A stretch of 64,000 bases of DNA, from NCBI RefSeq assembly GCF_018739885.1, contig NZ_JADOES010000005.1:62001-126000 (forward strand), given 5' to 3'. This DNA is from Leptothoe spongobia TAU-MAC 1115. Lineage in GTDB: Bacteria > Cyanobacteriota > Cyanobacteriia > Phormidesmidales > Phormidesmidaceae. The notes beneath the pieces are model-generated. The model did not search any database and was not told where the DNA came from. It saw nothing but the letters and a program-made list of their open reading frames with translations. Made by a program: the position numbers and the translations under genes. Positions 17,834-27,227 of the stretch are shown here, piece after piece (within the stretch, counting starts at the first letter, position 1; the number at the start of each line of letters is the position of its first letter).

Positions 17834-18358
17834 GGTAAGAGTACTTTATTTGATACTGAGTGAACGATTTAACCTGGATGCTGCAGATGTGCTTCCTGCT
17901 ACAGGCTTGTGATCAGTATCACCAATAGGGGGCTTCACCCCTATCGGGAAAGACCCTTAAAAAGGCGTATCAGAGCTTTAATAGGTTTTTACGGGGTTCA
18001 ATATTAAATTGAGACACCAAATATCAATTGATACGTAAATATACTTAGGGAGCCTACCAATAAACCTGCTGATTAGCAGCTTTGCTCCAGTTAACTTAAC
18101 TGAGTTCATAACATTGGCTTACGTCTTACTGCGGAATCAGGTCAGACCAACACCTTAGCCAAGCCGTTTACCTCACATAAACTTATTCCAATCATCAACG
18201 GCAATTTTTTTCAAAAGAAAAGACATGTAGAAAACAAACTTGAAACTCTTCTGTCCTCTGTCTTTTGAATTCTCATCGAACTAAGATAACCTCAGCTCAG
18301 TTGGATAACCTGATAGTCTGTCACAATTAAGGACTTAGGATAAGGCATGTAAAGAAAA
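17834..18358. other. Intergenic region upstream of the PEP-CTERM gene
   Basis: About 525 bases with no supported gene. It should contain the promoter and leader of the minus-strand PEP-CTERM gene. A small hairpin (ATAGGGG at 17925-17931 with CCCCTAT at 17938-17944) lies in the likely 5' leader. Confidence 0.5.
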
Positions 18359-18400
18359 AGATTAGAGGGTTGAGAGATAACTCTCTACCCTCTAATCTTC
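18359..18400 (-). terminator. Intrinsic terminator of gatA
   Basis: An 18-base stem with one T:T mismatch and a 4-base loop (AGATTAGAGGGT...ACCCTCTAATCT) lies 41 bases beyond the gatA stop. On the minus strand it is followed by a T-rich tract (CTTTTTCTTT), the classic factor-independent form. Confidence 0.85.
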
Positions 18401-18440
18401 ATCAATGTCTGATTTCGATCTTTAGCTTTGATGTTGAACT

Positions 18441-19886
18441 CTAAACCTGTGGCATTTTTTCATGCCAGGGAGTTGCCTGTTCATAAGCTGAGGCAACTTC
18501 AAATAGGGTATCTTCTCGCAGAGCATTCCCAATCAACTGCAAACCAATAGGCATCCCTGCTTGATCAAACCCGCAGGGCAAACTAATCCCTGGTAGACCC
18601 GCCAAATTGACCGTAATCGTCATCAGGTCAGAGAGATACATACTGAGGGGGTCATCCACTTTGGCTCCAGCCTTAAATGCAGTGCTCGGCACCGTGGGTG
18701 TCAGCAACACATCCACATCTTTAAAGGCGGCTTCAAAATCCTGCTTAATCAACGTGCGGACCTTTTGGGCCTGGAGATAATAGGCATCGTAGTAACCGGC
18801 GGAGAGGGCATAGGTACCAATCATGATGCGGCGCTTCACCTCAGCACCAAAGCCTTCGGCGCGGGTCTGCTTATACATGGACAGCAAGTTATCGGTTTCA
18901 GCGCGCTGACCATAGCGAACACCGTCGTAACGGGCTAAATTCGAAGAGGCTTCTGATGGGGCAATGATGTAATAGGTGGGCAATCCATAACGGAAATTGG
19001 GACAAGAGATTTCAACAATCTCTGCCCCCAGCTCTTTGAGCTGGGCAATGGCAGCATCCATCGCTGTGGCCACATCACCATCTAGACCTTCGCCAAAGGT
19101 TTCTTTGACTAGACCGATGCGCTTGCCCTTGAGATCAGTTTTGAGATGCTGGGTATAGTCAGGGATTTTGACATTGAGACTAGTGGAATCTTTGGTATCG
19201 TAACCTGCGATCGCACCCAATAAAATCGCCGCATCTTCCACCGTGCGACTAAAGGGACCAATCTGATCCAGCGACGAAGCAAACGCCACTAATCCAAATC
19301 GGGACACTAAACCATAGGTGGGCTTCATCCCCACCACCCCACAGTAAGATGCAGGCTGACGAATAGAGCCCCCCGTATCTGATCCCAGGGAAATGGGAGC
19401 CTGGTCCGCCGCCACAGCCGCCGCAGAGCCACCCGAAGAACCACCGGGTACGCAGCTGGTATCCCAAGGATTAGCCGTCAGCTGATAGGCAGAATTTTCG
19501 GTGGAGCTGCCCATGGCAAACTCATCCATATTGGTCTTACCCAGGAAAATTGCTCCGGCATCCGCCAATCGCTGGGTCACTGTCGACTCGTAGGGAGGAA
19601 TAAACCCTTCTAAAATTTTTGACGCGCAGGTAGTACGAATGCCCTTGGTGCAAAGGTTGTCCTTGAGAGCAATGGGAATACCAGCCAGGGGACCGAGAGA
19701 TGTGCCAGCTGCGATCGCATCATCCACCTGCTTTGCCTGGGCCAATGCCTTATCCGCCGTCACCGCTAAAAAGCTATGGAGTTTAGGCTCTAGCGTTTGC
19801 AACCGATCTAAATAATCTTGAGTAATTTCAACCGCAGTACGCTCCTTTTGAGTGAGCTGTTGCTGCAACTTGCGGATGACTGACAT
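18441..19886 (-). CDS. gatA: Glutamyl-tRNA(Gln)/aspartyl-tRNA(Asn) amidotransferase subunit A
   Basis: This 481-residue amidase-signature enzyme releases ammonia from glutamine so that GatB can convert Glu-tRNA(Gln) to Gln-tRNA(Gln). The Ser-cisSer-Lys triad is intact: K75 in [13 protein letters not shown]150 in [16 protein letters not shown] and the nucleophile S174 in [14 protein letters not shown]. Other conserved segments are [16 protein letters not shown] and [20 protein letters not shown]. The ATG at 19886 has an AGGAG-type ribosome site close upstream. It stands alone, as often in cyanobacteria where gatB and gatC are elsewhere. Confidence 0.97.
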   Translation of the reverse strand: MSVIRKLQQQLTQKERTAVEITQDYLDRLQTLEPKLHSFLAVTADKALAQAKQVDDAIAAGTSLGPLAGIPIALKDNLCTKGIRTTCASKILEGFIPPYESTVTQRLADAGAIFLGKTNMDEFAMGSSTENSAYQLTANPWDTSCVPGGSSGGSAAAVAADQAPISLGSDTGGSIRQPASYCGVVGMKPTYGLVSRFGLVAFASSLDQIGPFSRTVEDAAILLGAIAGYDTKDSTSLNVKIPDYTQHLKTDLKGKRIGLVKETFGEGLDGDVATAMDAAIAQLKELGAEIVEISCPNFRYGLPTYYIIAPSEASSNLARYDGVRYGQRAETDNLLSMYKQTRAEGFGAEVKRRIMIGTYALSAGYYDAYYLQAQKVRTLIKQDFEAAFKDVDVLLTPTVPSTAFKAGAKVDDPLSMYLSDLMTITVNLAGLPGISLPCGFDQAGMPIGLQLIGNALREDTLFEVASAYEQATPWHEKMPQV

Positions 19887-20290
19887 TAGGGCTCCTTCAG
19901 TATGCCTAGCAATTCCAAGCTAACAGTATAGGTGGGAATGGGGAGAATGAAACCATTGATAACGGCAATACAAGGCTCAGTTGCCATGGAAATATTTTTC
20001 GCGAAATGTGTAGCCTGGCACAATCTTTCCTATTATTTTTCTATTAAATCGTTAAAGAACATCCATTGCACTTAGTAACCCAGGAGGCAATCGTTCATCC
20101 TGGTTATTAGCAGCAATATCCACCTATCGTTGCTGGTTTGGAAATAAGCCTGTAGGTTGCAATCTCTGGGTTGTAATCACTGTATATTTGCATCTAGCAA
20201 CCTGATCCAAACCAAGGCTCAGTAACGTTCCCCCTTAATTCCTGACAGTCATTAATAATCGCAATTGTCATCCTTGGTTCATAAGCCCGT
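19887..20290. other. Divergent intergenic region (gatA / beta-lactamase-like gene)
   Basis: About 400 bases holding the promoters of two divergent genes. I see no reading frame, strong hairpin or recognisable RNA element here. Confidence 0.5.
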
Positions 20291-21667
20291 ATGATCCTTT
20301 TTCGCTCTACTCCTAAGCCTATCTGGCGTCAGACTTGGTTGCGCTTGCTATTGCTGTCTGGCAGCACCGCAGGGATGGCCATGCTAATAGTGCCTCGACT
20401 GCCATCGGCATGGTTAGTAAACACCCAAGCGTGGATGACATCAGTCACTGTCGCATCAGCTGGTAGTAGTGATGTAGAAGTTTTCAATGAACCCCCTTCT
20501 CGATCAAAGGAGCAGCTACGTCAGGTCAACACCAATGGTTTCGTTAAGCCATACATTGCCCTGACCCAAATCAGCTATGACATGACCCAGGGTGTTCTAA
20601 AAAAAGAACAAGCGGCCGTTAACTATAACCAAGCAATCAACCTGGCCCAGCAAGCCTTAGCATTGCGTAAACAGGGCAATAGCCTCGAACTTCGCCAACA
20701 GGAAAAAGACCTGTGGCAAAATGCTGTCCGTACGTTGGGGGCAATTAACCGCGATTCAGCCAACTATGCCCAAGCCCAAGCCAAATTAAAAGAGTACGGC
20801 ACCATAGCAACGGTGGTAAGTCACCGGATTAAACAAGAGCAATCTTCCTTTTTAACCCCCATTGCTGCGGCCAAGGGTAATCCCAACGCCGTGCGCATTT
20901 CCTTGTGCCAACTAGGCACCCATGAATGTCGTGCATTTCGTGGCAATGTCCCCCCCCTCAGCCTAGCAAGCCTGGTAAAGCTGCCCTTGGCGATAGCGCT
21001 CATGCATAAGGTAACCAGTGGCCAGGCTAATCTGGAGGAGCCGCTGTACATTAATCCCAGCAACTTTACCGAAAATGCTCAGGGGGCCAAGATCTTTGTT
21101 GATAAGACCTACACCCTGCGGGAAGTCATGGTGCGCATGATTACCGAAAGTAATAATATTGCCACCAATCAGCTGATCGACTACATGGGCTATGACGCCA
21201 TTAACAATGCCCTCAAAGCCGAAGGATTTACATCTACCACCGTGGGTCACAAGCTGGTGGGCAATAGCACCTATCCCAAAAGCATGGGTTCAGGTCGAAA
21301 CATTAGTACCGCCGATGAGCTCACCAAAATGATGATGCGCATCTACAGCTTTACTAAGTCGAGTGATGAAGAGATTTTAAATGCCCTAGTCGGCCAGTAT
21401 GACCTGGATTTTGGTTATCGAGCTCTGATCAAAGAAAAACCGGACATTTTCTGGATCGGTGAAAAAACAGGTCAAAATTCATCAGTGATTGGTAGCACCG
21501 TAGCATTCAAAGTTGATGAAGAACGCTATGTGATGACCGTCACCATTGATAAGAGCACCAACCAAGGAAGACTACGGCAGATTATCCGAGATGTGGCTCG
21601 GCACGTACTGGAGCATGGACCTTTGGACCAACAACAGCCAGCCCCCAAAGTGGCCAAGCGCCTTTGA
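20291..21667 (+). CDS. Serine beta-lactamase-like hydrolase (class A / PBP fold), membrane-anchored
   Basis: A 458-residue protein with an N-terminal membrane/signal segment (about residues 15-45) and a helical linker with coiled-coil character (about 90-180). A C-terminal class A beta-lactamase-type domain follows. Active-site motifs: SxxK as SLVK at 227-230, SNN (the SDN equivalent) at 287-289 in ITESNNIATNQLID, and KTG at 392-394 in IGEKTGQNSS. A two-Cys pair (SLCQLGTHECRAF) lies before the active-site serine. Cyanobacterial proteins of this type are not usually resistance determinants; they may act on peptidoglycan peptides. I cannot tell hydrolase from non-enzymatic binding, though all three motifs are present. 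Confidence 0.85.
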   Translation: MILFRSTPKPIWRQTWLRLLLLSGSTAGMAMLIVPRLPSAWLVNTQAWMTSVTVASAGSSDVEVFNEPPSRSKEQLRQVNTNGFVKPYIALTQISYDMTQGVLKKEQAAVNYNQAINLAQQALALRKQGNSLELRQQEKDLWQNAVRTLGAINRDSANYAQAQAKLKEYGTIATVVSHRIKQEQSSFLTPIAAAKGNPNAVRISLCQLGTHECRAFRGNVPPLSLASLVKLPLAIALMHKVTSGQANLEEPLYINPSNFTENAQGAKIFVDKTYTLREVMVRMITESNNIATNQLIDYMGYDAINNALKAEGFTSTTVGHKLVGNSTYPKSMGSGRNISTADELTKMMMRIYSFTKSSDEEILNALVGQYDLDFGYRALIKEKPDIFWIGEKTGQNSSVIGSTVAFKVDEERYVMTVTIDKSTNQGRLRQIIRDVARHVLEHGPLDQQQPAPKVAKRL

Positions 21668-22131
21668 AAGCACCTCTGGAGATGAACTTGCCCTAATCAT
21701 TGACGGCTCCTTGACGGCAACCGCTTTAGAATAGCTATTTTTTTCGCCGACATATGTATTCCAGAGAGTCAACTTCTAAGGTGTTTTTTGATAGGGAAAA
21801 TTGGACCTATTTATTAGTTGTGACTATCAAAAATTCCACCCATTTCTAGCATGAATCCTTGCTTAAAATTCGCCATTAACAGGGCCAGTTTTAAGGATTC
21901 TCGTAGCGACAGCGGCAGCTGACAGCTGCTGTTTAACGCTAGCGGATATATCCAAAATTCTCTGTCATTTGCTCAACTTATAACCCTAATAGGAATAGGT
22001 ATAGGGCGATCTCAACTTTTACGTATCTCAGAGCACAAACCAAAAATAAATTGTTTCAACCTCTTGTCAAGGATTAGATACACCCTCAAACTAAATAATG
22101 AATTAACAAACTGCGCTAGTGAGACGATCCT
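21668..22131. other. Intergenic region upstream of glgC
   Basis: About 460 bases, probably the glgC promoter and a long leader. There is an imperfect inverted repeat rich in CAGCTG around 21910-21932. No gene is supported. Confidence 0.45.
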
Positions 22132-23421
22132 GTGAAAAGAGTTCTTTCGATTATTCTCGGCGGTGGTGCTGGTACTCGCCTCTACCCTTTAACTAAGTTT
22201 CGTGCAAAGCCCGCAGTTCCCCTAGCCGGTAAATATCGATTGATTGATATTCCAGTTAGTAACTGTATCAACTCAGAAATATTAAAAATCTACGTCCTCA
22301 CGCAGTTTAATTCCGCCTCGCTCAATCGCCATATCACCCGCGCCTATAACTTTTCACAATTTAGCGATGGTTTTGTCGAAGTGCTGGCGGCCCAACAGAC
22401 TCCGGAAAGCCCAAGTTGGTTTCAGGGTACTGCAGATGCTGTTCGTAAGTATCTCTGGCTATTTGAAAGCTGGGATGTGGATGAAATCATCATCCTCTCT
22501 GGCGATCATCTCTACCGTATGGATTACGGCCTGTTTGTAGAGCGTCATCGAAGTACAGGGGCCGATGTCACCCTGTCGGTAGTGCCTGTAGGCTATAAGG
22601 TAGCGTCCAGCTTTGGTCTTATGAAGATCGACGGGTCTGGCCGCATTGTTGACTTCCATGAGAAACCCAAGGGTGACGACCTTGAGGCCATGAAAGTAGA
22701 TACGACCACCCTGGGGCTCAATCCTGAGCAAGCTAAGGAAAAGCCCTTCATTGCTTCCATGGGTATCTACGTCTTTAAGAAACAGGCACTTATTGATCTG
22801 CTGAGACGTTCCCCCGAACAAACTGACTTTGGCAAGGAGATTATTCCCGGTTCTGCCCGTGAATACAATGTCCAGGCTTATCTGTTTGATGGCTACTGGG
22901 AAGATATTGGAACGATTGAGGCATTCTTCAATTCCAACCTGGCGCTTACCCAACAGCCCCACCCACCGTTTAACTTCTACGACGAAGACGCCCCAATCTA
23001 TACCAGAGCCCGCTATCTTCCCCCCAGCAAAGTTCATAACTCTAAGATTACTGAGTCAATTGTTGGCGATGGCTGCATCCTCGAACAGTGCAACATCCAT
23101 CGCACTGTGATTGGACTACGGCAGCGCATTGGTGCCAATTGCGAAATTGAGAATGCGCTGTTGATGGGGGCCGACTACTACGAATCTGCGTCTGAAAGTC
23201 ACCAGCATCTAACCCGTGGCAAGGTACCTGTGGGTATTGGTGAAGGCACCATGATCAAGCAGGCCATCATTGATAAGAATGCTCGTATTGGCCGCAATGT
23301 AAAAATCGTCAACAAGGAAAACATTCAAGAAGCCGAACGGGAAGACCTCGGTTTCTATATCCGTAGCGGCATCGTCGTTGTTCTCAAGAATGCAGTCATC
23401 CCTGACGGCATGATTATTTAA
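22132..23421 (+). CDS. glgC: Glucose-1-phosphate adenylyltransferase (ADP-glucose pyrophosphorylase)
   Basis: This 429-residue enzyme makes ADP-glucose from glucose-1-phosphate and ATP, the committed step of glycogen synthesis; in cyanobacteria it is activated by 3-phosphoglycerate. Seen: the nucleotide loop [60 protein letters not shown] with the catalytic Asp, VDFHEKPKG (glucose-1-phosphate region), DFGKEIIPG and [13 protein letters not shown]. The C-terminal beta-helix ends with [19 protein letters not shown], the cyanobacterial/plant C-terminus that carries the allosteric lysine. The start is assigned as GTG at 22132, immediately followed by AAAAGAGTTC. It is full length and ends just before a strong terminator. 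Confidence 0.97.
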   Translation: MKRVLSIILGGGAGTRLYPLTKFRAKPAVPLAGKYRLIDIPVSNCINSEILKIYVLTQFNSASLNRHITRAYNFSQFSDGFVEVLAAQQTPESPSWFQGTADAVRKYLWLFESWDVDEIIILSGDHLYRMDYGLFVERHRSTGADVTLSVVPVGYKVASSFGLMKIDGSGRIVDFHEKPKGDDLEAMKVDTTTLGLNPEQAKEKPFIASMGIYVFKKQALIDLLRRSPEQTDFGKEIIPGSAREYNVQAYLFDGYWEDIGTIEAFFNSNLALTQQPHPPFNFYDEDAPIYTRARYLPPSKVHNSKITESIVGDGCILEQCNIHRTVIGLRQRIGANCEIENALLMGADYYESASESHQHLTRGKVPVGIGEGTMIKQAIIDKNARIGRNVKIVNKENIQEAEREDLGFYIRSGIVVVLKNAVIPDGMII

Positions 23422-23441
23422 GGATATTCGGAAGGATATCC

Positions 23442-23462
23442 GTAGGGTGGGCACTGCCCACC
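23442..23462 (+). repeat. Copy 1 of a 21-bp inverted repeat pair (GTAGGGTGGGCACTGCCCACC)
   Basis: This element contains its own palindromic core (GGTGGGCACTGCCCACC) and recurs with one mismatch in inverse orientation at 23566-23586. The two copies flank the glgC terminator. Similar GTAGGGTGGGC-type sequences are common dispersed repeats in cyanobacterial genomes, as I recall. Confidence 0.75.
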
Positions 23463-23484
23463 ATCTACCACCATTCCTGCCACC

Positions 23485-23513
23485 AAAAGGGCTCCCTTTC
23501 TGGGAGCCCTTTT
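23485..23513 (+). terminator. Intrinsic terminator of glgC
   Basis: A perfect 12-base stem, AAAAGGGCTCCC with GGGAGCCCTTTT, and a 5-base loop lie 63 bases after the glgC stop. The U-rich 3' arm fits factor-independent termination, and the A-rich 5' arm makes it potentially bidirectional. Confidence 0.88.
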
Positions 23514-23565
23514 GTCCTCAATGTCGTTATTGAATCTTGGGTTTATTCTGGTGGTATCGATCTCT

Positions 23566-23586
23566 GGTGGGCAGTGCCTACCCTAC
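23566..23586 (-). repeat. Copy 2 of the 21-bp inverted repeat
   Basis: This is the reverse complement of the element at 23442-23462 with a single difference. It runs to within 3 bases of the probable ATG of the following permease gene. It includes a GTG (23574) that would make a false upstream start. Confidence 0.75.
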
Positions 23587-23588
23587 AA

Positions 23589-24815
23589 ATGGATTTTCGC
23601 GAAAGTCTTACAATGGCGGTTAAAACCCTGACTGCTAGCAAACTTCGCAGTGGCCTAACCATGTTGGGCATTATCATCGGTAATGCGTCGGTTATTTCCA
23701 TGGTGGGACTGGGAGAAGGGGGTCGCCACTATATCAATGAGCAACTCCAGAGTCTGGGGCCAAATATTTTATTTATCGTGCCCGGTAACCGGGAAACAAG
23801 GCGGTTAGGCGGATTGGAAATCTCTCGCAACCTGGTGCTGGCGGATGCTAATGCCATTGCCGAGCAGGTGCCTTCAGTCATTGATGTGGCCGCTGAAAAT
23901 ACAACGCCAGGATTGCTATCATTTCTCAACCGCAATGCCAATGCCAGTGTGATTGGCACTAATCCAGCCTTTATCACCGTACGTAATTTCACCATCGGCC
24001 AGGGGCGGTTTATTACTGACTTAGATCTGCAGCGCACCAGTGCCGTTGCTGTTCTAGGAAATTCTCTGGCCGAACGATTATTTGAGGACCAGGTGCCCCT
24101 AGGGCAATCATTGCGCATTAATAATATTGCTTTTGAGGTGGTGGGGGTGCTGGAACTCCAGGGTTCAAATCTGGGGGTTAACTATGATGATGCGGTGATT
24201 ATTCCCATCACCACTCAGGCTAGTCGGATTGTAGGACGCACATCTCCCTATGGTATTGAGGTGAGCTTTATTTCGGCGACAGCGCGTAACGCAGATAGTA
24301 TGCAAACGGCAGAATTTCAGATTACTAATCTGCTACGGCTACGTCACGGGATTGTCAATGTCGAAGAAGATGATTTCTTTATTCAAAATCAGGATACGCT
24401 GCTTTCTATTGCCGATACGATTACTAGTGCATTGACCCTGATGCTGGCTGCGATCGCAAGCATTTCTCTTCTGGTTGGCGGCATTGGCATCATGAACATC
24501 ATGCTGGTCTCTGTCCGCGAACGCACCCAAGAAATTGGCCTCCGCAAAGCCGTTGGGGCCTCCCAGAATGACATTCTCATCCAGTTTTTAATCGAAGCCA
24601 TTATCCTCTCTGCCGTTGGTGGAGCCATGGGTACCTTCCTAGGCGTCAGCGGCATCAGTTTATTGAGCTTGCTTACCCCCTTCGAAGCCTCTGCCTCCAT
24701 CAGTGCCATTGTGGTCGCCGTCGGCGTTTCCGGCAGTATCGGCCTATTCTTTGGCGTCATTCCTGCCCGCCAGGCAGCCAAACTAGATCCAATTGTGGCG
24801 TTGAGAAGTATCTAA
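23589..24815 (+). CDS. ABC transporter permease, MacB/FtsX family
   Basis: This 408-residue inner-membrane protein of the MacB type works with the ATPase encoded next. Seen: an N-terminal helix (LTMLGIIIGNASVISMVGLG), a large periplasmic domain (about residues 45-270), and three C-terminal membrane helices (TLMLAAIASISLLVGGIGIMNIMLVS, AIILSAVGGAMGTFLGVSG, ISAIVVAVGVSGSIGLFFGV). The cytoplasmic coupling motif RERTQEIGLRKAVGAS and the ending IPARQAAKLDPIVALRSI are also present. I chose the ATG at 23589 over a GTG at 23574 because the GTG lies inside the inverted repeat and family members begin MDxxES. MacB pairs export peptides, antibiotics or lipoproteins; no fusion protein partner is adjacent. 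Confidence 0.93.
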   Translation: MDFRESLTMAVKTLTASKLRSGLTMLGIIIGNASVISMVGLGEGGRHYINEQLQSLGPNILFIVPGNRETRRLGGLEISRNLVLADANAIAEQVPSVIDVAAENTTPGLLSFLNRNANASVIGTNPAFITVRNFTIGQGRFITDLDLQRTSAVAVLGNSLAERLFEDQVPLGQSLRINNIAFEVVGVLELQGSNLGVNYDDAVIIPITTQASRIVGRTSPYGIEVSFISATARNADSMQTAEFQITNLLRLRHGIVNVEEDDFFIQNQDTLLSIADTITSALTLMLAAIASISLLVGGIGIMNIMLVSVRERTQEIGLRKAVGASQNDILIQFLIEAIILSAVGGAMGTFLGVSGISLLSLLTPFEASASISAIVVAVGVSGSIGLFFGVIPARQAAKLDPIVALRSI

Positions 24816-24826
24816 CAAATTTTTCC

Positions 24827-25543
24827 ATGCCTTCCCTGATCGACCTTCACCAAATCTCCAAAGTCTACGGCAGCGATAACACCGAGGTGAAAGCGCTGTG
24901 GGATGTCAGCCTAACCATTGACCAAGGAGACTATTGCTCGATCATGGGACCCTCAGGATCAGGGAAATCGACAGCCATGAATGTAATTGGCTGCTTGGAT
25001 CGCCCCACCGGGGGACAGTATTTTTTTGATGGCCAGGATGTTGCCCAGTTAGACGATGACACTCTGGCAGCTATTCGCAATCGCAAAATCGGGTTTGTTT
25101 TTCAACAGTTTCATCTGCTACCCCAGCTCAGTGCCTTAGATAATGTTGCCTTACCCATGGTTTACGGGGGGGTGGCAGCAGCCGAGCGGCGTGAGCGAGC
25201 GACCATGGCTCTACAGCGGGTAGGCCTCGGTAACCGTTTAACCAATAAACCCAGTCAGCTGTCCGGGGGACAGCAACAGCGAGTGGCGATTGCCCGAGCC
25301 ATTGTCAATCGTCCATTGCTGTTATTGGCCGATGAACCGACCGGGGCCCTGGATACCACCACCACTGCAGAGGTCATGACCATTTTTGAGGAGCTCAATC
25401 AAGGCGGTATCACCGTGGTGATGGTCACCCACGAACCAGCTGTAGCCAGGCTAACAAAACGGGTGGTGTGGTTTCGGGATGGTCAGGTGGTAAATGCCCA
25501 TATGCAGCCCGAAGACGTTAGTTATGGGGCCCTGGTGGAGTAA
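24827..25543 (+). CDS. ABC transporter ATP-binding protein, MacB/LolD type
   Basis: This 238-residue ATPase powers the adjacent permease. Motifs: Walker [10 protein letters not shown] at 41-49, Q-loop [18 protein letters not shown], signature LSGGQ at 145-149, Walker B LLLLADEP at 164-171, D-loop GALD and H-loop H202 in [10 protein letters not shown]. The gene starts 11 bases after the permease stop, so the two are co-translated. The permease-first order is common for such pairs in cyanobacteria. Confidence 0.95.
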   Translation: MPSLIDLHQISKVYGSDNTEVKALWDVSLTIDQGDYCSIMGPSGSGKSTAMNVIGCLDRPTGGQYFFDGQDVAQLDDDTLAAIRNRKIGFVFQQFHLLPQLSALDNVALPMVYGGVAAAERRERATMALQRVGLGNRLTNKPSQLSGGQQQRVAIARAIVNRPLLLLADEPTGALDTTTTAEVMTIFEELNQGGITVVMVTHEPAVARLTKRVVWFRDGQVVNAHMQPEDVSYGALVE

Positions 25544-25708
25544 GGGAAATTACTGACACAACGACGTAAGATTACTGGAATTAGGTGGTAGGCTATGAAC
25601 CATTGCCATGTAACATTTCGAATTCTTAAAAATGTTCGACTTTCAGCCATCCACGGTCTAGCAAACATTACTCGTTCAGCAATCTGCTAATTCAGGGGAT
25701 ACTTCTCA

Positions 25709-26569
25709 ATGAACTTAGGTCACCGCTATGGGCTATCACTATTGCTAGCACTAAGTCTTAGTACTGCAAAACCTGCTATTGCCGAGCAGTTTCGCAATGC
25801 TGAGGCCGCCCTGGAGCAAGGGGTGATCTATGTCCAACAGGGGCAGTTGGATGATGCGATCGCAGCTTTTCAGAGTGCCATTACCCTCGACCCCACACTG
25901 GCTGTTGCCCACTACAATCTTGGCTTAGCCTACCGTGAACAAAATCAAATGCAAGCGGCGGCAGATGCCTTTTGGAAAGCCATTCAAGCCGATGCCGAAT
26001 TTACCATGGCCTATGTAAATCTGGGAGCCGCACTCCTGGATGGCGGCAATCTGGAGCAGGCAGAAAGCTATCTGCAACGAGCTGTGACCCTGGAACCCCA
26101 GTTAGGAATTGGTCATTACAACCTGGGATTAGTACAACGACGTCAGGGTAATTTATCAGTAGCACTAGAGTCTTTTCTAACCGCTGCAAATCATAGTCCT
26201 CAAGCGCCAGAAGTTCACTATCAGATTGGGCTAATTTATCTGCAACAAAATCAGCTAGAGGGGGCTGTAAAGGCTCTAGAAACAGCAATCAGCCTCGACA
26301 ATAATTATCCAGAAGCCCATTACAATCTAGGCATTACCCACTTTGGCCGAGGTCAATCAGACCTGGCCCTTGAACAGTTTGATCGCGCTATCCAGCTCTA
26401 TCCAGACTTTGGCCATGCCTACTATTCAAAAGGTCTGGCACTTGCAGAGCTAGGCCGTACTAATGAAGCAGAACAAGTATTACAACAAGCTCTAAATCTC
26501 TACATTAACCAAGAACGTAGTGAGTGGGTAACCAATACTCAGGCCCAGTTAGAGCGTATTCGCCAATAG
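25709..26569 (+). CDS. Exported TPR-repeat protein
   Basis: A 286-residue protein with a signal peptide (residues 1-25, ending AKPAIAEQF) followed by about seven tetratricopeptide repeats covering residues 30-285. Typical units are DDAIAAFQSAITLDPTLAVA, HYNLGLAYREQNQMQAAADA and HYNLGITHFGRGQSDLALEQ. These form a superhelical scaffold for protein-protein contacts, here in the periplasm. No catalytic domain is present. It stands alone, with its own terminator just downstream. Confidence 0.9.
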   Translation: MNLGHRYGLSLLLALSLSTAKPAIAEQFRNAEAALEQGVIYVQQGQLDDAIAAFQSAITLDPTLAVAHYNLGLAYREQNQMQAAADAFWKAIQADAEFTMAYVNLGAALLDGGNLEQAESYLQRAVTLEPQLGIGHYNLGLVQRRQGNLSVALESFLTAANHSPQAPEVHYQIGLIYLQQNQLEGAVKALETAISLDNNYPEAHYNLGITHFGRGQSDLALEQFDRAIQLYPDFGHAYYSKGLALAELGRTNEAEQVLQQALNLYINQERSEWVTNTQAQLERIRQ

Positions 26570-26576
26570 TCACTAG

Positions 26577-26624
26577 AAAATCATGCTGAAGGGTCATAAG
26601 TAAATGACCTTCAACATGATTTTT
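26577..26624 (+). terminator. Intrinsic terminator after the TPR gene
   Basis: AAAATCATGCTGAAGGGTCAT pairs with ATGACCTTCAACATGATTTT (one mismatch, one bulge) and is followed by more T. It starts 8 bases after the stop codon. The A-rich 5' arm means it could also work from the other strand. Confidence 0.85.
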
Positions 26625-26658
26625 GTGGGTTGTTTATTTTGTTATGGCAGCCCTCAAA

Positions 26659-27036
26659 CTAGCTAAAGAAATCTAGCTCAAATGCACGGGGTTGGCCACT
26701 TTCCAACAGTGCCAAGTTACTCTTCAGCTGACGCCAGACCAAGCCTGCGCTGAGAAAAGTTAGAGGAGCTGCGGCTGCGTAGGATAACCAGGTGGGCGTA
26801 CCAAAGCAACCTAAGCCAGAGGCAAGGAAAATTGCTGTTCCTGTGCAAATACCCAAAAAGGGCAGCTGAATGTTGATACCACCCAGCTTGGTCACAACTT
26901 CAGATGAGCGAGTTTTTTGCCATGTGGCCACAATGTCCTTGAGGACAGCGCTAAAAGCTGCGCCTGAAGTCACTGCAATCAACAGACCAGCCACCATAAA
27001 GAAATAGGGAGGTGTAAACCAATAGTAATAAGTCAT
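26659..27036 (-). CDS. Conserved cyanobacterial membrane protein, unknown function
   Basis: A 125-residue protein with an N-terminal membrane helix (FFMVAGLLIAVTSGAAFSAVL), a short cytoplasmic or lumenal linker (KTRSSEVVTKLGGINIQLP), and two further hydrophobic segments (LGICTGTAIFLASGLGCF and WLSYAAAAPLTFLSAGLVW). It ends in a polar tail. I recall similar short proteins in other cyanobacteria but no named function. It is a single gene, with convergent and divergent neighbours. Confidence 0.75.
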   Translation of the reverse strand: MTYYYWFTPPYFFMVAGLLIAVTSGAAFSAVLKDIVATWQKTRSSEVVTKLGGINIQLPFLGICTGTAIFLASGLGCFGTPTWLSYAAAAPLTFLSAGLVWRQLKSNLALLESGQPRAFELDFFS

Positions 27037-27227
27037 GACTGGGCAGTAGCGCTCTATGTGTAAAGTTCTGTTAATTCATTTATTATACGCTCAGTGGTCA
27101 CCGCTAGCGCTGTGTACCTCTTATCGATAGGCTGAGTAATCGAGGGTGACGCATTCATCTTTGATCAATGGACTGAATGATCAAGAGCGGCGCACCCACT
27201 CTCCTGCTGTCTAGTCTTCGTTACGCT

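Noticed and set aside
23574..23588. GTG start for the MacB-like permease
   Set aside because: The extra five codons lie in the inverted repeat, and family members start at MDxxES, so the ATG at 23589 is preferred.
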